Assembly (NCBI GenBank): GCA_023379345.1
Contig: JAMCUV010000048.1
Span: 1-13,914 of the forward strand
Reading direction: 5' to 3'
Source of the DNA: Thermoplasmatota archaeon
GTDB lineage: Archaea; Thermoplasmatota; Thermoplasmata; Thermoplasmatales; Thermoplasmataceae
DNA: 13,914 bases
The notes beneath the pieces were generated by a model. It saw only the letters and a list, made by a program, of their open reading frames with translations. It was not told the origin of the DNA and searched no databases. Shown here one piece after another: positions 6,577 through 13,008 of this stretch (position 1 is the first letter of the stretch; each line of letters starts with the position of its first letter). Made by a program: the position numbers and the translations under genes.

Positions 6577-7575
6577 CTACTTTCTGTAATATGTGGAGAT
6601 CTTCACTTTTGCTCCCGAAAGGAATCCTCTCAGGAAGCTGATATTGATGCTTATGAACTGTTTTGAAGAAAGCCTGACCAGCACCATACCAAGATCAACC
6701 TGAAGCACCCATTTTATGAAATTCACGTAAAGGAATGGGGACTGCACACTCTTCTTTCCGTGTATCTTCCTCATCAGGAGAGTCCAGTCTCTGGATTCAG
6801 GGAATGCTCTTTGGACGTCAGCAGCAACATGATCCGCCCAGTACCCCTTTTGTCCAGGGAGCGGGACATCGTGATGAAATCTTGACACCGTCGAGGCGTA
6901 CACTTCAAACCCTGATCCCTTAATCCGCTGACATAGATCGCAGGAATTGTTGTAAATGAATTCTTCATCAAAGCCTGATATGGAGAGCAAGACTGATCTC
7001 CTTATCATGAAGGCATTGGGCAGAGCATCTGTATTCATAAGGTCATGATCCGGCAATGCACGTTCAATGGAATTTCTGCCAGCAAGGTTCATGGACCATC
7101 TATCTTTCCTGAAAGGCGTGGAATATACCCAGATGCGTGATGGCTGGCTGCGATATGACACAGAAGGCATTACCGCACCTATCCTTGGATATTGCTCCAT
7201 TATGTCTATCAGGTGCATCACCGACTCGCTGTTTACAATGTTGTCATCGTCCACGAATAGGATCAGGGGCGTTGTAGCCCTTCTCCACGCAATATTCTTG
7301 GCTCTCGTTATGAATACGCGATCAGGAAGCCACACGTAATCAATCAAATCTGGAAAGTCAGAATGTACTTCTGTCCTGACTGGAGAATCGTCAACTATTA
7401 TTATCCTTGCCAGCATGGAAACAATCTGCCGCGATTCTAGTATGGATTTGAGCAGTTCCTGGAGCTTCTGTTTTCTGTTATGCGTCACTACTGCAATGGA
7501 AAGGATCCTGCCGTCGGGCAAGCTCGTTTCATAGGCGGCAGGGTGCGAAGTGAGGCATACCCAATCATGTTTCAT
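6577..7575 (-). CDS. GT2-family glycosyltransferase, larger form
   Basis: A 332-residue GT-A fold protein. After ~24 N-terminal residues come 'IAVVTHNRKQKL' (27-38), 'IIIVDDSP' (58-65) and a metal-site 'FVDDDN' (Asp109-111). 'LPNAFMIRRSVLLSISGFDEEF' spans 185-206, an acceptor-side motif common in rhamnosyl/galactosyl-type GT2 enzymes. A Cys-Asp (212-213) occupies the usual Glu-Asp catalytic position and is followed by 'GSGFEV'; His234/His235 come next. The C-terminal ~60 residues have amphipathic, moderately hydrophobic segments that may touch the membrane. The usual Glu before the catalytic Asp is Cys here. The ATG at 7575 shares a short divergent promoter region with the plus-strand operon at 7662. 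The donor and acceptor sugars are unknown. Confidence 0.88.
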   Translation of the reverse strand: MKHDWVCLTSHPAAYETSLPDGRILSIAVVTHNRKQKLQELLKSILESRQIVSMLARIIIVDDSPVRTEVHSDFPDLIDYVWLPDRVFITRAKNIAWRRATTPLILFVDDDNIVNSESVMHLIDIMEQYPRIGAVMPSVSYRSQPSRIWVYSTPFRKDRWSMNLAGRNSIERALPDHDLMNTDALPNAFMIRRSVLLSISGFDEEFIYNNSCDLCQRIKGSGFEVYASTVSRFHHDVPLPGQKGYWADHVAADVQRAFPESRDWTLLMRKIHGKKSVQSPFLYVNFIKWVLQVDLGMVLVRLSSKQFISINISFLRGFLSGAKVKISTYYRK

Positions 7576-7589
7576 GATGCTTCAGACAA

Positions 7590-7600
7590 TTATTAATAAG
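7590..7600 (-). promoter_or_regulatory. TATA-box-like element of the larger GT2 gene
   Basis: The minus strand reads CTTATTAATAA, 15-25 nt upstream of the ATG at 7575. The spacing is slightly short at one edge. It forms half of a divergent promoter region (7576-7661) shared with the plus-strand gene at 7662. Confidence 0.45.
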
Positions 7601-7630
7601 AATAACTACAATATTTTTGTGTAGTAATGT

Positions 7631-7644
7631 ATTAATATTATAAT
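7631..7644 (+). promoter_or_regulatory. TATA-box-like element of the plus-strand trio
   Basis: An AT-only stretch (ATTAATATTATAAT) centred ~25 nt before the ATG at 7662, with no Shine-Dalgarno between. It fits a leaderless promoter for the 7662-9609 operon. Confidence 0.55.
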
Positions 7645-7661
7645 TACGTAATGATTGCATA

Positions 7662-8102
7662 ATGGCAACAAGTGTCACTAAATCGGTGTACGCGGTGGGG
7701 ATATTACTGCTCATTGACTTTGCAATCACAATGACCATACTATTCACAGATAAGAATCTGCAGACAGATTTTGGCATCGTTAAGCCATATTTCATACACT
7801 GGTATGGCCTCCTGATAACAGGTATCGTAGACATAATAGGGGCGGGGATTATATTTGCCAGGCCAACAGGAAGGAATTCAACAATTGCTGCCGTGGGGAC
7901 AGCACTGCTTGCAGTTTTCCTCATTGCAGATATTGCCACCTATTCCATGGTTGGATTCAGCTCTGCTTCGTCCTTTGCAACATACCTCTTCGGCTTCTCC
8001 AAATTCAAGGGTTCACTGTCCTATATTCCAGGACTCTATGATATCCTGTTTGCATTTTACATCATAACCTCAGGTGTTGCATTCGCTCTCCACAGGAAAT
8101 AG
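7662..8102 (+). CDS. Four-helix membrane protein of unknown function
   Basis: A 146-residue protein with four predicted transmembrane helices (about 8-28, 44-66, 74-97, 124-143), a Phe/Ser-rich loop (about 97-122) and a basic C-terminal end. No motif was recognised. The ATG at 7662 fits the TATA spacing. It is the first gene of a plus-strand unit: the nucleotidyltransferase-like gene begins 24 nt after its stop, and a GT2-like gene overlaps that one. Position suggests a membrane anchor or lipid-handling partner for those two, but this is inference from order alone. A general small membrane protein is the alternative. Confidence 0.7.
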   Translation: MATSVTKSVYAVGILLLIDFAITMTILFTDKNLQTDFGIVKPYFIHWYGLLITGIVDIIGAGIIFARPTGRNSTIAAVGTALLAVFLIADIATYSMVGFSSASSFATYLFGFSKFKGSLSYIPGLYDILFAFYIITSGVAFALHRK

Positions 8103-8126
8103 GAGTGAACCGGGTAGTGGTGGAAG

Positions 8127-8774
8127 ATGGAAGTCACAGAAAGATCAGGGTACAGGAACGTAAAGGCGGTGAAGGTTGCATCCGGGTCCGCTTTTATATG
8201 GGGCCTCCCTGAACGGCTTGTTACCTTCGCAGGAATTGCAGGATCCGTATCCTACGACCCTCGTGGTGAAGACGACATTGATATTTTCTTCATAGCAAAC
8301 CAGGACTGCCTGTGGGTGACACTTTCCTATGCCCTCATGGTGCGTCGATTGCGTGGCTTTAATGAAATATGCCTCTCCCTGTGCATGGATCGCAGTTTCG
8401 CACATGACCTGTTCAGTAAGTCTCTTGACCAGCTTACTGCAAGGGATGCAACCAGGGTCATACCCGTGCTTGGATCGCAATATTATGGAAAACTGCTTCA
8501 GCTTTCGCCCCTGACCAGGCAGAACGATCTTCAGGACCAGGCCGATCTTCCCGATGACTCCAGATCATCAACTTCTTTGAAAATGCTGAACCTTATGGCA
8601 TACCTGCTTGTTGGCACGTATCAGCAGATCAAAACCAGAGTGACAAACCACCGCCTCAAGGTGGCGGGAAAACCCCAGGAATGTTTCCAGGCAAAGATGG
8701 GCCTTCATCATTTCTTTCTTGACTCACTGAAGTACCAGCACATAAGGGAGGCAGAGGAACTCCATGACTCTTAG
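8127..8774 (+). CDS. Nucleotidyltransferase-fold protein (MNT-like) of a glycan locus
   Basis: A 215-residue soluble protein. The polymerase-beta nucleotidyltransferase signature is visible: Gly39-Ser40 in 'GIAGSVSYDPRG', then Asp50-Ile-Asp52 in 'DDIDIFFIA', the two metal-binding Asp residues. Next come an aromatic/Arg-rich helix (about 62-77), 'ICLSLCMD' (81-88) and 'LTARDATRVIPVLG' (103-116). These resemble NTase-domain proteins often found in polysaccharide clusters. A third catalytic acidic residue is not obvious, so enzymatic activity is uncertain. The remaining ~90 residues look helical. A Gly-rich GGTGG ends 4 nt before the ATG, a close-spaced ribosome site. Its last 11 nt overlap the next gene, implying coupled translation and stoichiometric partnership with that glycosyltransferase. 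The substrate is unknown: sugar phosphate, protein or antibiotic-like molecule. Confidence 0.72.
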   Translation: MEVTERSGYRNVKAVKVASGSAFIWGLPERLVTFAGIAGSVSYDPRGEDDIDIFFIANQDCLWVTLSYALMVRRLRGFNEICLSLCMDRSFAHDLFSKSLDQLTARDATRVIPVLGSQYYGKLLQLSPLTRQNDLQDQADLPDDSRSSTSLKMLNLMAYLLVGTYQQIKTRVTNHRLKVAGKPQECFQAKMGLHHFFLDSLKYQHIREAEELHDS

Positions 8775-9609
8775 AAGTGCCATATTCTTCAGCTATGCAA
8801 GGCCTGCGGATGTTGAATATGCAATGGAAAAGGCTCTTTCTGATCTGTTTGACGAGACAACAATGGCCATTGGAGGCATTGATCCCAGCACGGACACCGA
8901 AATTTCAGACCACAAGAATATACAGATACTTTACGAGCATAGGAAAATGGGGAAGTCCTCATCATACAACAGGGCAATGCAGAACATCCGTGACGGCCAC
9001 ATATTCCTGATATCTGCCGATACAAGATTCCAGGATTCCGTAATTGGCCGGATGATCGAATGCCTGGGTGACAGTTATGAACTGGCATTCCCCAGAATTG
9101 AACCATTTCACGGAAGCACTCTTTCCGCGAAGTTAGGTGAGGTCATGTGGCATTTCCATGATTCTTACGTGGCCATGAAGGAATCCCGAAACCAGTTTTT
9201 CTGTGGTGGAGAATTCCAGATTGTCAGGCATCGCTTCATCATACCCAACAGCAGCATTGTCAACGATGACGAATATCTCTGCCACAGGGCGATGTCTGGA
9301 GGAGGGAAAATAAGGTATTGCAGGGATGTGATTGTTCGCAATACAGTGCCAGGCACCATGAGGGAACTCCTGAAGCAGAGGGTCCGTGTCAACTTTGGGC
9401 ATATGCAGTCCAAAAGGTTGCTTGGGCAGCATGCATCCTTTTCAATTGCCGCAGTAAATCCTCTTGAGACAATTGCCGCCATCAGAAATTTCAACAGGGA
9501 TTATCCTGGAAGCCTGTTAGCCCTTTTCATGGCATCCATTGTTGAGATGATATCTCTGGTGGGGGCATTTTTCTATCGGGTTCAAGGAAAAGACCTGAGC
9601 AACTGGTGA
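8764..9609 (+). CDS. Divergent GT2-like glycosyltransferase
   Basis: A 281-residue protein. GT2 traits: a 'GKSSSYNRAMQNIRDGHIFL' stretch (63-82), typical of processive/cellulose-synthase-like GT2; the metal site region 'ISADTRF' (83-89); an acidic 'NDDEYLCHRAM' (167-177); 'QRVRVN' (205-210) in the place of QxxRW; and one or two hydrophobic helices near the C-terminus (about 248-272). Oddities: the canonical DxD is Ser-Ala-Asp, so the first Asp is missing. The N-terminal 'PxYNE' and 'VDDGSTD' motifs are degenerate ('FFSYARP', 'GGIDPSTDTE'). The start ATG at 8764 lies within the upstream gene and has a GGAGG at 8747-8751. It could be a working enzyme with altered metal use or a non-catalytic partner. 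It ends 4 nt from a convergent methyltransferase. Confidence 0.75.
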   Translation: MTLRSAIFFSYARPADVEYAMEKALSDLFDETTMAIGGIDPSTDTEISDHKNIQILYEHRKMGKSSSYNRAMQNIRDGHIFLISADTRFQDSVIGRMIECLGDSYELAFPRIEPFHGSTLSAKLGEVMWHFHDSYVAMKESRNQFFCGGEFQIVRHRFIIPNSSIVNDDEYLCHRAMSGGGKIRYCRDVIVRNTVPGTMRELLKQRVRVNFGHMQSKRLLGQHASFSIAAVNPLETIAAIRNFNRDYPGSLLALFMASIVEMISLVGAFFYRVQGKDLSNW

Positions 9610-9613
9610 GGTT

Positions 9614-10657
9614 CTATGAGGTTTCATGACTCATGGCAAAGAGCAGATATTCGCACATCATGCTGACTGGAAAAATTCCGGAAAGTGTTTCATCAAGCTT
9701 CCTGATGAATGGTACCCTTGTCAGCACCCAGTTGATCCGTCTGTAATTATAAGGTGGGAACAGGATTGATATGCCCCGGAATGCCCTCAGATGAAGAATA
9801 CCGCTGGAACTTATGTCGTTCACACTCCTGGCAAGCACCGGGATGGGGTACCTGCTGTGCCTTGTGGAAATGATCCCAGAAAGTCGGTCTCTGGCATAGC
9901 CTTTCTTTCCTGTTATTATTGAGAGCATGAGATCCCATGATGCAAACCTGTTAAGTGCCGTGCCGATGAACACTCCGTTCCTGTTGAGGTTGTTTCCTGC
10001 AAAGCTGGCGATCCTATGGAAGGGAGACGCATCGGTGGCACCAAATGTGCTGTAAATGATATCGAAGGATCCTATAATCTCATTCCAGTTTCCACTCACT
10101 TCCACAAATTTATCATAGGTGCCTCCGGGAGAATTTTCTCTTGCAAAGTCAATGGCTTCTGGCGATACATCGGCGCACGTGCAGCTGGTTCCGGAAAATC
10201 CATTCCTGGCGTGGCTAATCTCATAGCCGTTTGAGCAGCCTATTTCCAGGATTGATATTCCGTCAGCCATGAATTTCCTGAGATAATCTGAGGCAACAGT
10301 CCTGAGGTGTGCCTGCACAGTGTCCTGCTGAATTCTGGCAGAATACTGGTCTGGATGCAATTCCCTGTGGACGTTTTCTGCCACAGGGGTCAGCGTGTAC
10401 GCAATCTTCTTCTTCCCAGTGAAGTACCTGTCCATGTGTTCTCTGCCGTACTTTCTTAGAAATGCTTCCGTTGCCTCATCCGGATCACACTTTGCTGCTC
10501 TGTATATCACCCCGTCTATGACAAGTTTATCTCTCCTTTCCAGGATTCTGCGTCTGCTTTCTGTGAGGATCACAATCACTCTTCCGTGGTCAAGCGTGAA
10601 GTTGGCATTGATTACGGCGGGCCCTGGTGGTGGCAGAATTATCTTGACGTCATGCAT
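9614..10657 (-). CDS. SAM-dependent methyltransferase with N-terminal extension
   Basis: A class I methyltransferase of 347 residues from ATG 10657. A ~110-residue N-terminal extension precedes the Rossmann domain. Motif I 'ILEIGCSNGYE' is near residues 136-146, an acidic 'ADVSPEAIDFA' motif II follows ~20 residues on, and 'FDIIYSTFGATD' is the strand-4 region. The C-terminal ~100 residues are probably an acceptor-recognition region. TTG at 10672 is an alternative start. The ATG gives an 8-nt overlap with the upstream methyltransferase, the TTG 23 nt; both imply coupling. The N-terminal extension (pattern 'VINANFTLDHGRVIVIL') is unrecognised. The likely substrate is a sugar hydroxyl of the local glycan, inferred from the neighbours only. 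Confidence 0.82.
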   Translation of the reverse strand: MHDVKIILPPPGPAVINANFTLDHGRVIVILTESRRRILERRDKLVIDGVIYRAAKCDPDEATEAFLRKYGREHMDRYFTGKKKIAYTLTPVAENVHRELHPDQYSARIQQDTVQAHLRTVASDYLRKFMADGISILEIGCSNGYEISHARNGFSGTSCTCADVSPEAIDFARENSPGGTYDKFVEVSGNWNEIIGSFDIIYSTFGATDASPFHRIASFAGNNLNRNGVFIGTALNRFASWDLMLSIITGKKGYARDRLSGIISTRHSRYPIPVLARSVNDISSSGILHLRAFRGISILFPPYNYRRINWVLTRVPFIRKLDETLSGIFPVSMMCEYLLFAMSHETS

Positions 10658-11507
10658 ATCTTCTTGCAACAATTAGCATCTCATCCCCGTGGGTCCTGAA
10701 GAAAGGCAGAAAGCAGATTGCCCTTTCTGCGGCAGATATGATTCTTCTGGCAATCCCTGACTTCACAATCTCGGCAAGATAAGGAGGAAGAAGCACGGCC
10801 AGTCCGTATATGCCGATTATCCTGAAAGTTTCAGGAATGAACTTCCCGGCGTCGTCCAAGGAGTAATAGACGGAAGGAACACTGTCTCCGGCAACCTGGA
10901 CATCCACACTTGCCAGTGTGCGATCCCTTCCCATTTTGGGTCTGTTGCCCACCATCCTGATCAGGTTCTCCCCGAGGCAGGAGGTGTTGCGGAAGGACAG
11001 TATGAGAACTGATCCCGGTTTCGTTATTTCGTTGAGTCCATCTTTTAAGTTGGTTAAGTCAGGTTCCGTATTAATAAGACCATTGAAGCTATAGACAACA
11101 TCATACGCCTTCTTGAGCCTTCCGATATCCGCAGCAGGCAGGCACATTGCATTATACAATGCCTCAATTCCCAGCCGTGTCATTTTCATCCGCGCATAGT
11201 GGACCATGCCTCTGGAGACATCAACAGCATCCAGCCTGTTGCCGGTTGTTTTGATATAGCGCGAGGATTCCTCTCCGGTACCCTGGCCAATCTCAAGTGC
11301 AACACATCCCTTGAATGAATATGAAAGCAGTATGGACATCTCAATGTTCCTGATATTGACGTTTACAAAATTGGACAGTATCCTCTGATCATATATCTCT
11401 GAGGCGCGGGAAAAGACCTGATCCAGCATCTTATAATACGACTCATTATCTTTTCCTTGCATCTTCTGAATCAAATTCTTAAATTCGTATATTAATGCCA
11501 TGTTCAT
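10650..11507 (-). CDS. SAM-dependent methyltransferase
   Basis: A 285-residue class I methyltransferase. A ~65-residue helical N-terminus leads into motif I 'ALEIGQGTGEES' (70-81), the ribose-binding acidic residue Asp96 in 'AVDVSRGMV', and 'YDVVYSFNGLIN' in the strand-4 region (about 134-145). 'LNEITKPGSVLILSFRN' is the strand-5 motif typical of SAM methyltransferases. The C-terminal third is specific to this protein. Two start codons, Met1 (11507) and Met3 (11501), are equally possible. No well-placed TATA box is visible, so it may be read through from the upstream methyltransferase ~100 nt away. It overlaps the next methyltransferase gene. Substrate unknown. Confidence 0.85.
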   Translation of the reverse strand: MNMALIYEFKNLIQKMQGKDNESYYKMLDQVFSRASEIYDQRILSNFVNVNIRNIEMSILLSYSFKGCVALEIGQGTGEESSRYIKTTGNRLDAVDVSRGMVHYARMKMTRLGIEALYNAMCLPAADIGRLKKAYDVVYSFNGLINTEPDLTNLKDGLNEITKPGSVLILSFRNTSCLGENLIRMVGNRPKMGRDRTLASVDVQVAGDSVPSVYYSLDDAGKFIPETFRIIGIYGLAVLLPPYLAEIVKSGIARRIISAAERAICFLPFFRTHGDEMLIVARRYA

Positions 11508-11609
11508 AATTCGAATAATATGTGAGCTTCAATTCTTGATGAAAACTGTTGCTGAAGATTTTTCCTTGCTTCACGGCCCCAATACGGGCAATAATTACAC
11601 CAGTAAACA

Positions 11610-12536
11610 TCATGATGGATTCCTGAAATCGTAAATTCCATCAACAATGGAGAACCGGTGCCCGTTCTCGCACCAAACGGAGCTGTCTTTAATGGAAATC
11701 ATTCCGTAGCACACAGGACAGGCCAGCAAATCTTCCAAATTTTGAAACTCAGTGTTGTCCCTGTAGCCTTCCTTTCTGCAGAGCACATAATTGTTGGGGA
11801 ACAGGAATCTCGATGGCCATTTATTTACCATCCGCGTCTGCAAATTTCGGGCCATCTGGCTTAAAAGTCGGTTATGGGTATCAACCTTTCCTAGCATGCC
11901 CGAATGAAAATCTCGACGAGACGGTACAAGGCGGTTTTGCCGCATAATATTCCTGATGGTGGAATGTGTCTGAAAATATATGGGTCTTTTACTGGATTCG
12001 GGGCTCCCTCTGAGTGTTCCTGACACCAGCGGAAATGGGAATTTCTCAGAAATTTTTCCACCGTTAATTCTATCCTTCAGCCAGAACAATATCATGGATG
12101 CATTATCAGAAGAATTGTAATTGAATACCATATGCCCATAAGGTCTCATGCAGCGCACGATTTCACGCATAGCCAATTCCGGATCAGGGAAGTGATGGAA
12201 TACCCGGAACATGGCCACAGTGTCTATGCTGCTGGATCTGAAGGGAAGATGTGAAATGTCAGCAAGCAGGAAAGAGGCCCATATCCCCTCGTGGAGCATC
12301 CTCTGCCTGGCCCTCTTCATGTTAGTCATTGAATAGTCCACAAGTATTAGTTTCCTGGATCTCTCTGCAAGAACAGCCGATAATCTTCCATAGCCACAAC
12401 CAAGGTCAACAGACCACTCCGAGAATGACGGTAAAAGTTCACGTATTATGCGGGCTTCCATGGATGCCTCGGCATCATCTATGATGAAGGCGGGGTCCTC
12501 ATAATCTGGAATGTATTGGTTGGTCCTGGTTTCCAC
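11610..12536 (-). CDS. SAM-dependent methyltransferase with C-terminal CCCH zinc ribbon
   Basis: A 308-residue protein in two parts. Residues ~35-165 form a Rossmann methyltransferase of the Methyltransf_11 type: 'VDLGCGYGRLS' (43-53), Asp67 in 'LVDYS', 'LLADISHLPF' and 'MFRVFHHFPDPELAMREI'. After a ~100-residue basic segment, the last ~39 residues are a zinc ribbon. 'LLACPVC' (270-276) is followed by Cys289 and His293 and then 'IVDGIYDF' (C-x2-C-x12-C-x3-H). That resembles Trm112/YcaR ('ACPVC...DGI') and has the RlmA zinc-finger spacing, though in RlmA the finger is N-terminal. The start is GTG at 12536; the frame is closed by a TAG 24 nt upstream. The acceptor may be RNA, protein or sugar; the locus favours a sugar. 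Confidence 0.82.
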   Translation of the reverse strand: METRTNQYIPDYEDPAFIIDDAEASMEARIIRELLPSFSEWSVDLGCGYGRLSAVLAERSRKLILVDYSMTNMKRARQRMLHEGIWASFLLADISHLPFRSSSIDTVAMFRVFHHFPDPELAMREIVRCMRPYGHMVFNYNSSDNASMILFWLKDRINGGKISEKFPFPLVSGTLRGSPESSKRPIYFQTHSTIRNIMRQNRLVPSRRDFHSGMLGKVDTHNRLLSQMARNLQTRMVNKWPSRFLFPNNYVLCRKEGYRDNTEFQNLEDLLACPVCYGMISIKDSSVWCENGHRFSIVDGIYDFRNPS

Positions 12537-12551
12537 ATTGAATATAAGTAA

Positions 12552-12558
12552 CCCCCCC
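12552..12558 (-). other. G7 homopolymer upstream of the GTG start
   Basis: Seven consecutive G on the minus strand, ending 15 nt before the GTG at 12536. It might act as a crude Shine-Dalgarno (GGGGG-T) or be incidental. Homopolymers of this length are also common places for sequencing length errors, though an error here would not change the downstream frame. Confidence 0.4.
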
Positions 12559-12632
12559 TATTCTATTTGCCGATGTCAGGCATACGATTGCTTATGGTCC
12601 GTACTTTACAAGTGTCTTTTGACTGCTCAGTA

Positions 12633-12643
12633 AAGATATATAA
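12633..12643 (+). promoter_or_regulatory. TATA box of the 49-residue small protein gene
   Basis: AAGATATATAA is a strong TATA match. The expected transcription start, ~26 nt downstream (about 12665), lies at the Shine-Dalgarno GGGAGG (12663-12668). This gives a very short leader of ~10-14 nt to ATG 12677. Confidence 0.6.
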
Positions 12644-12662
12644 CATTGCACTCCATGGCTAA

Positions 12663-12668
12663 GGGAGG
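12663..12668 (+). promoter_or_regulatory. Shine-Dalgarno of the 49-residue protein gene
   Basis: GGGAGG lies 8 nt before ATG 12677, an ideal spacing. It is among the strongest ribosome binding sites in the window, where most first genes appear leaderless. It decides the start of this short frame. Confidence 0.65.
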
Positions 12669-12676
12669 GCATATCT

Positions 12677-12826
12677 ATGGATGAGGATAAGAACAAAAAG
12701 AAAGGTGTAGCAGAGAAGTCAGGGGAAGTTGTAGGAGATGTGGCCAAGAAAGGAGCAGACGTAGTCAAAGGCTTCGGGAAAGGCTTTTCGAAAGGATTCA
12801 AGAAAAAGGGTGAAGATAAGGATTAA
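12677..12826 (+). CDS. 49-residue Lys/Gly-rich small protein
   Basis: A complete short frame (ATG to TAA) of 49 residues with promoter, Shine-Dalgarno and T-rich terminator all in place, which argues for a real gene. The protein has acidic and basic ends and a middle with regular small and Lys residues ('VAEKSGEVVGDVAKKGADVV'), followed by 'KGFGKGFSKGFKKKG', a Lys-Gly-Phe three-to-four residue repeat. The middle (11-31) could form an amphipathic helix; the C-terminal third is flexible and cationic. There is no Cys and no membrane segment. It vaguely resembles CsbD/LEA-like stress peptides, but I do not recognise a family. A nucleic-acid- or membrane-binding role is a guess from charge. It lies divergently from the zinc-ribbon methyltransferase. 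Confidence 0.65.
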   Translation: MDEDKNKKKGVAEKSGEVVGDVAKKGADVVKGFGKGFSKGFKKKGEDKD

Positions 12827-12846
12827 TCTTTTATCTCTTTTTGTTT
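12827..12846 (+). terminator. T-rich terminator after the 49-residue protein gene
   Basis: Immediately after the TAA come two T-runs (TCTTTTATCT and CTTTTTGTTT) with no stable hairpin. That is the usual form of an intrinsic archaeal terminator. It closes a single-gene transcript. Confidence 0.6.
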
Positions 12847-12947
12847 CAGGCTGCAAGCTGCAATAGCATAGCTGTGTTCACCAGTTTGTAGCGAAACACT
12901 TCAGGATGCATCCGCAAGTAACACAATTCTGTGTTTTTGGAGGTCTC

Positions 12948-12986
12948 ATGGCAGAATCAATTTTCTCCATCAATGGATCATTCTAA
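12948..12986 (+). other. 12-residue mini-ORF with Shine-Dalgarno upstream of gmhA
   Basis: An ATG at 12948, three nt after GGAGGT (12939-12944), opens 12 codons and stops at TAA 12984-12986, 22 nt before the gmhA ATG. The mini-ORF contains the palindrome TCCAT-CA-ATGGA (12966-12977). No good TATA box precedes it. It could be a leader peptide or chance; evidence is thin. Confidence 0.25.
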
Positions 12987-12989
12987 TAC
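12981..12989 (+). promoter_or_regulatory. Weak TATA-like element of gmhA
   Basis: TTCTAATAC is centred ~24 nt before the ATG at 13009. The match is weak, but the spacing fits a leaderless start and no Shine-Dalgarno precedes the ATG. The palindrome TCCAT-CA-ATGGA lies directly upstream, where a regulator could sit. Confidence 0.35.
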
Positions 12990-13008
12990 TGGCTAATTAT
13001 GACACCTC

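Noticed and set aside
7565..7939. Minus-strand 124-codon frame opposite the 4-TM gene
   Set aside because: The plus-strand frame has a promoter, a clean membrane pattern and operon context; the minus frame crosses the divergent promoter region.
9133..9494. Two overlapping minus-strand frames inside the GT2-like gene
   Set aside because: Both are shadows of the plus-strand gene, which has GT2 motifs and coupled translation.
11572..11592. GCCC/GGGC short hairpin between methyltransferase genes as a terminator
   Set aside because: Only four base pairs and no T-run after it on the minus strand.
12655..12684. Nine-codon frame (ATG 12655) overlapping the small protein start
   Set aside because: It lies before the predicted transcription start and has no ribosome site; probably chance.
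12592..12801. Minus-strand 69-codon frame opposite the small Lys/Gly protein
   Set aside because: The Pro/Ser/Phe-rich product is the complement of Lys/Gly codons. The plus frame has TATA box, Shine-Dalgarno and terminator, the minus frame none.
12841..12870. GCTGCA direct repeats (GCTGCAAGCTGCA) as a possible repeat array
   Set aside because: Only two copies of a six-base word; no larger periodic structure, so neither CRISPR nor iteron.
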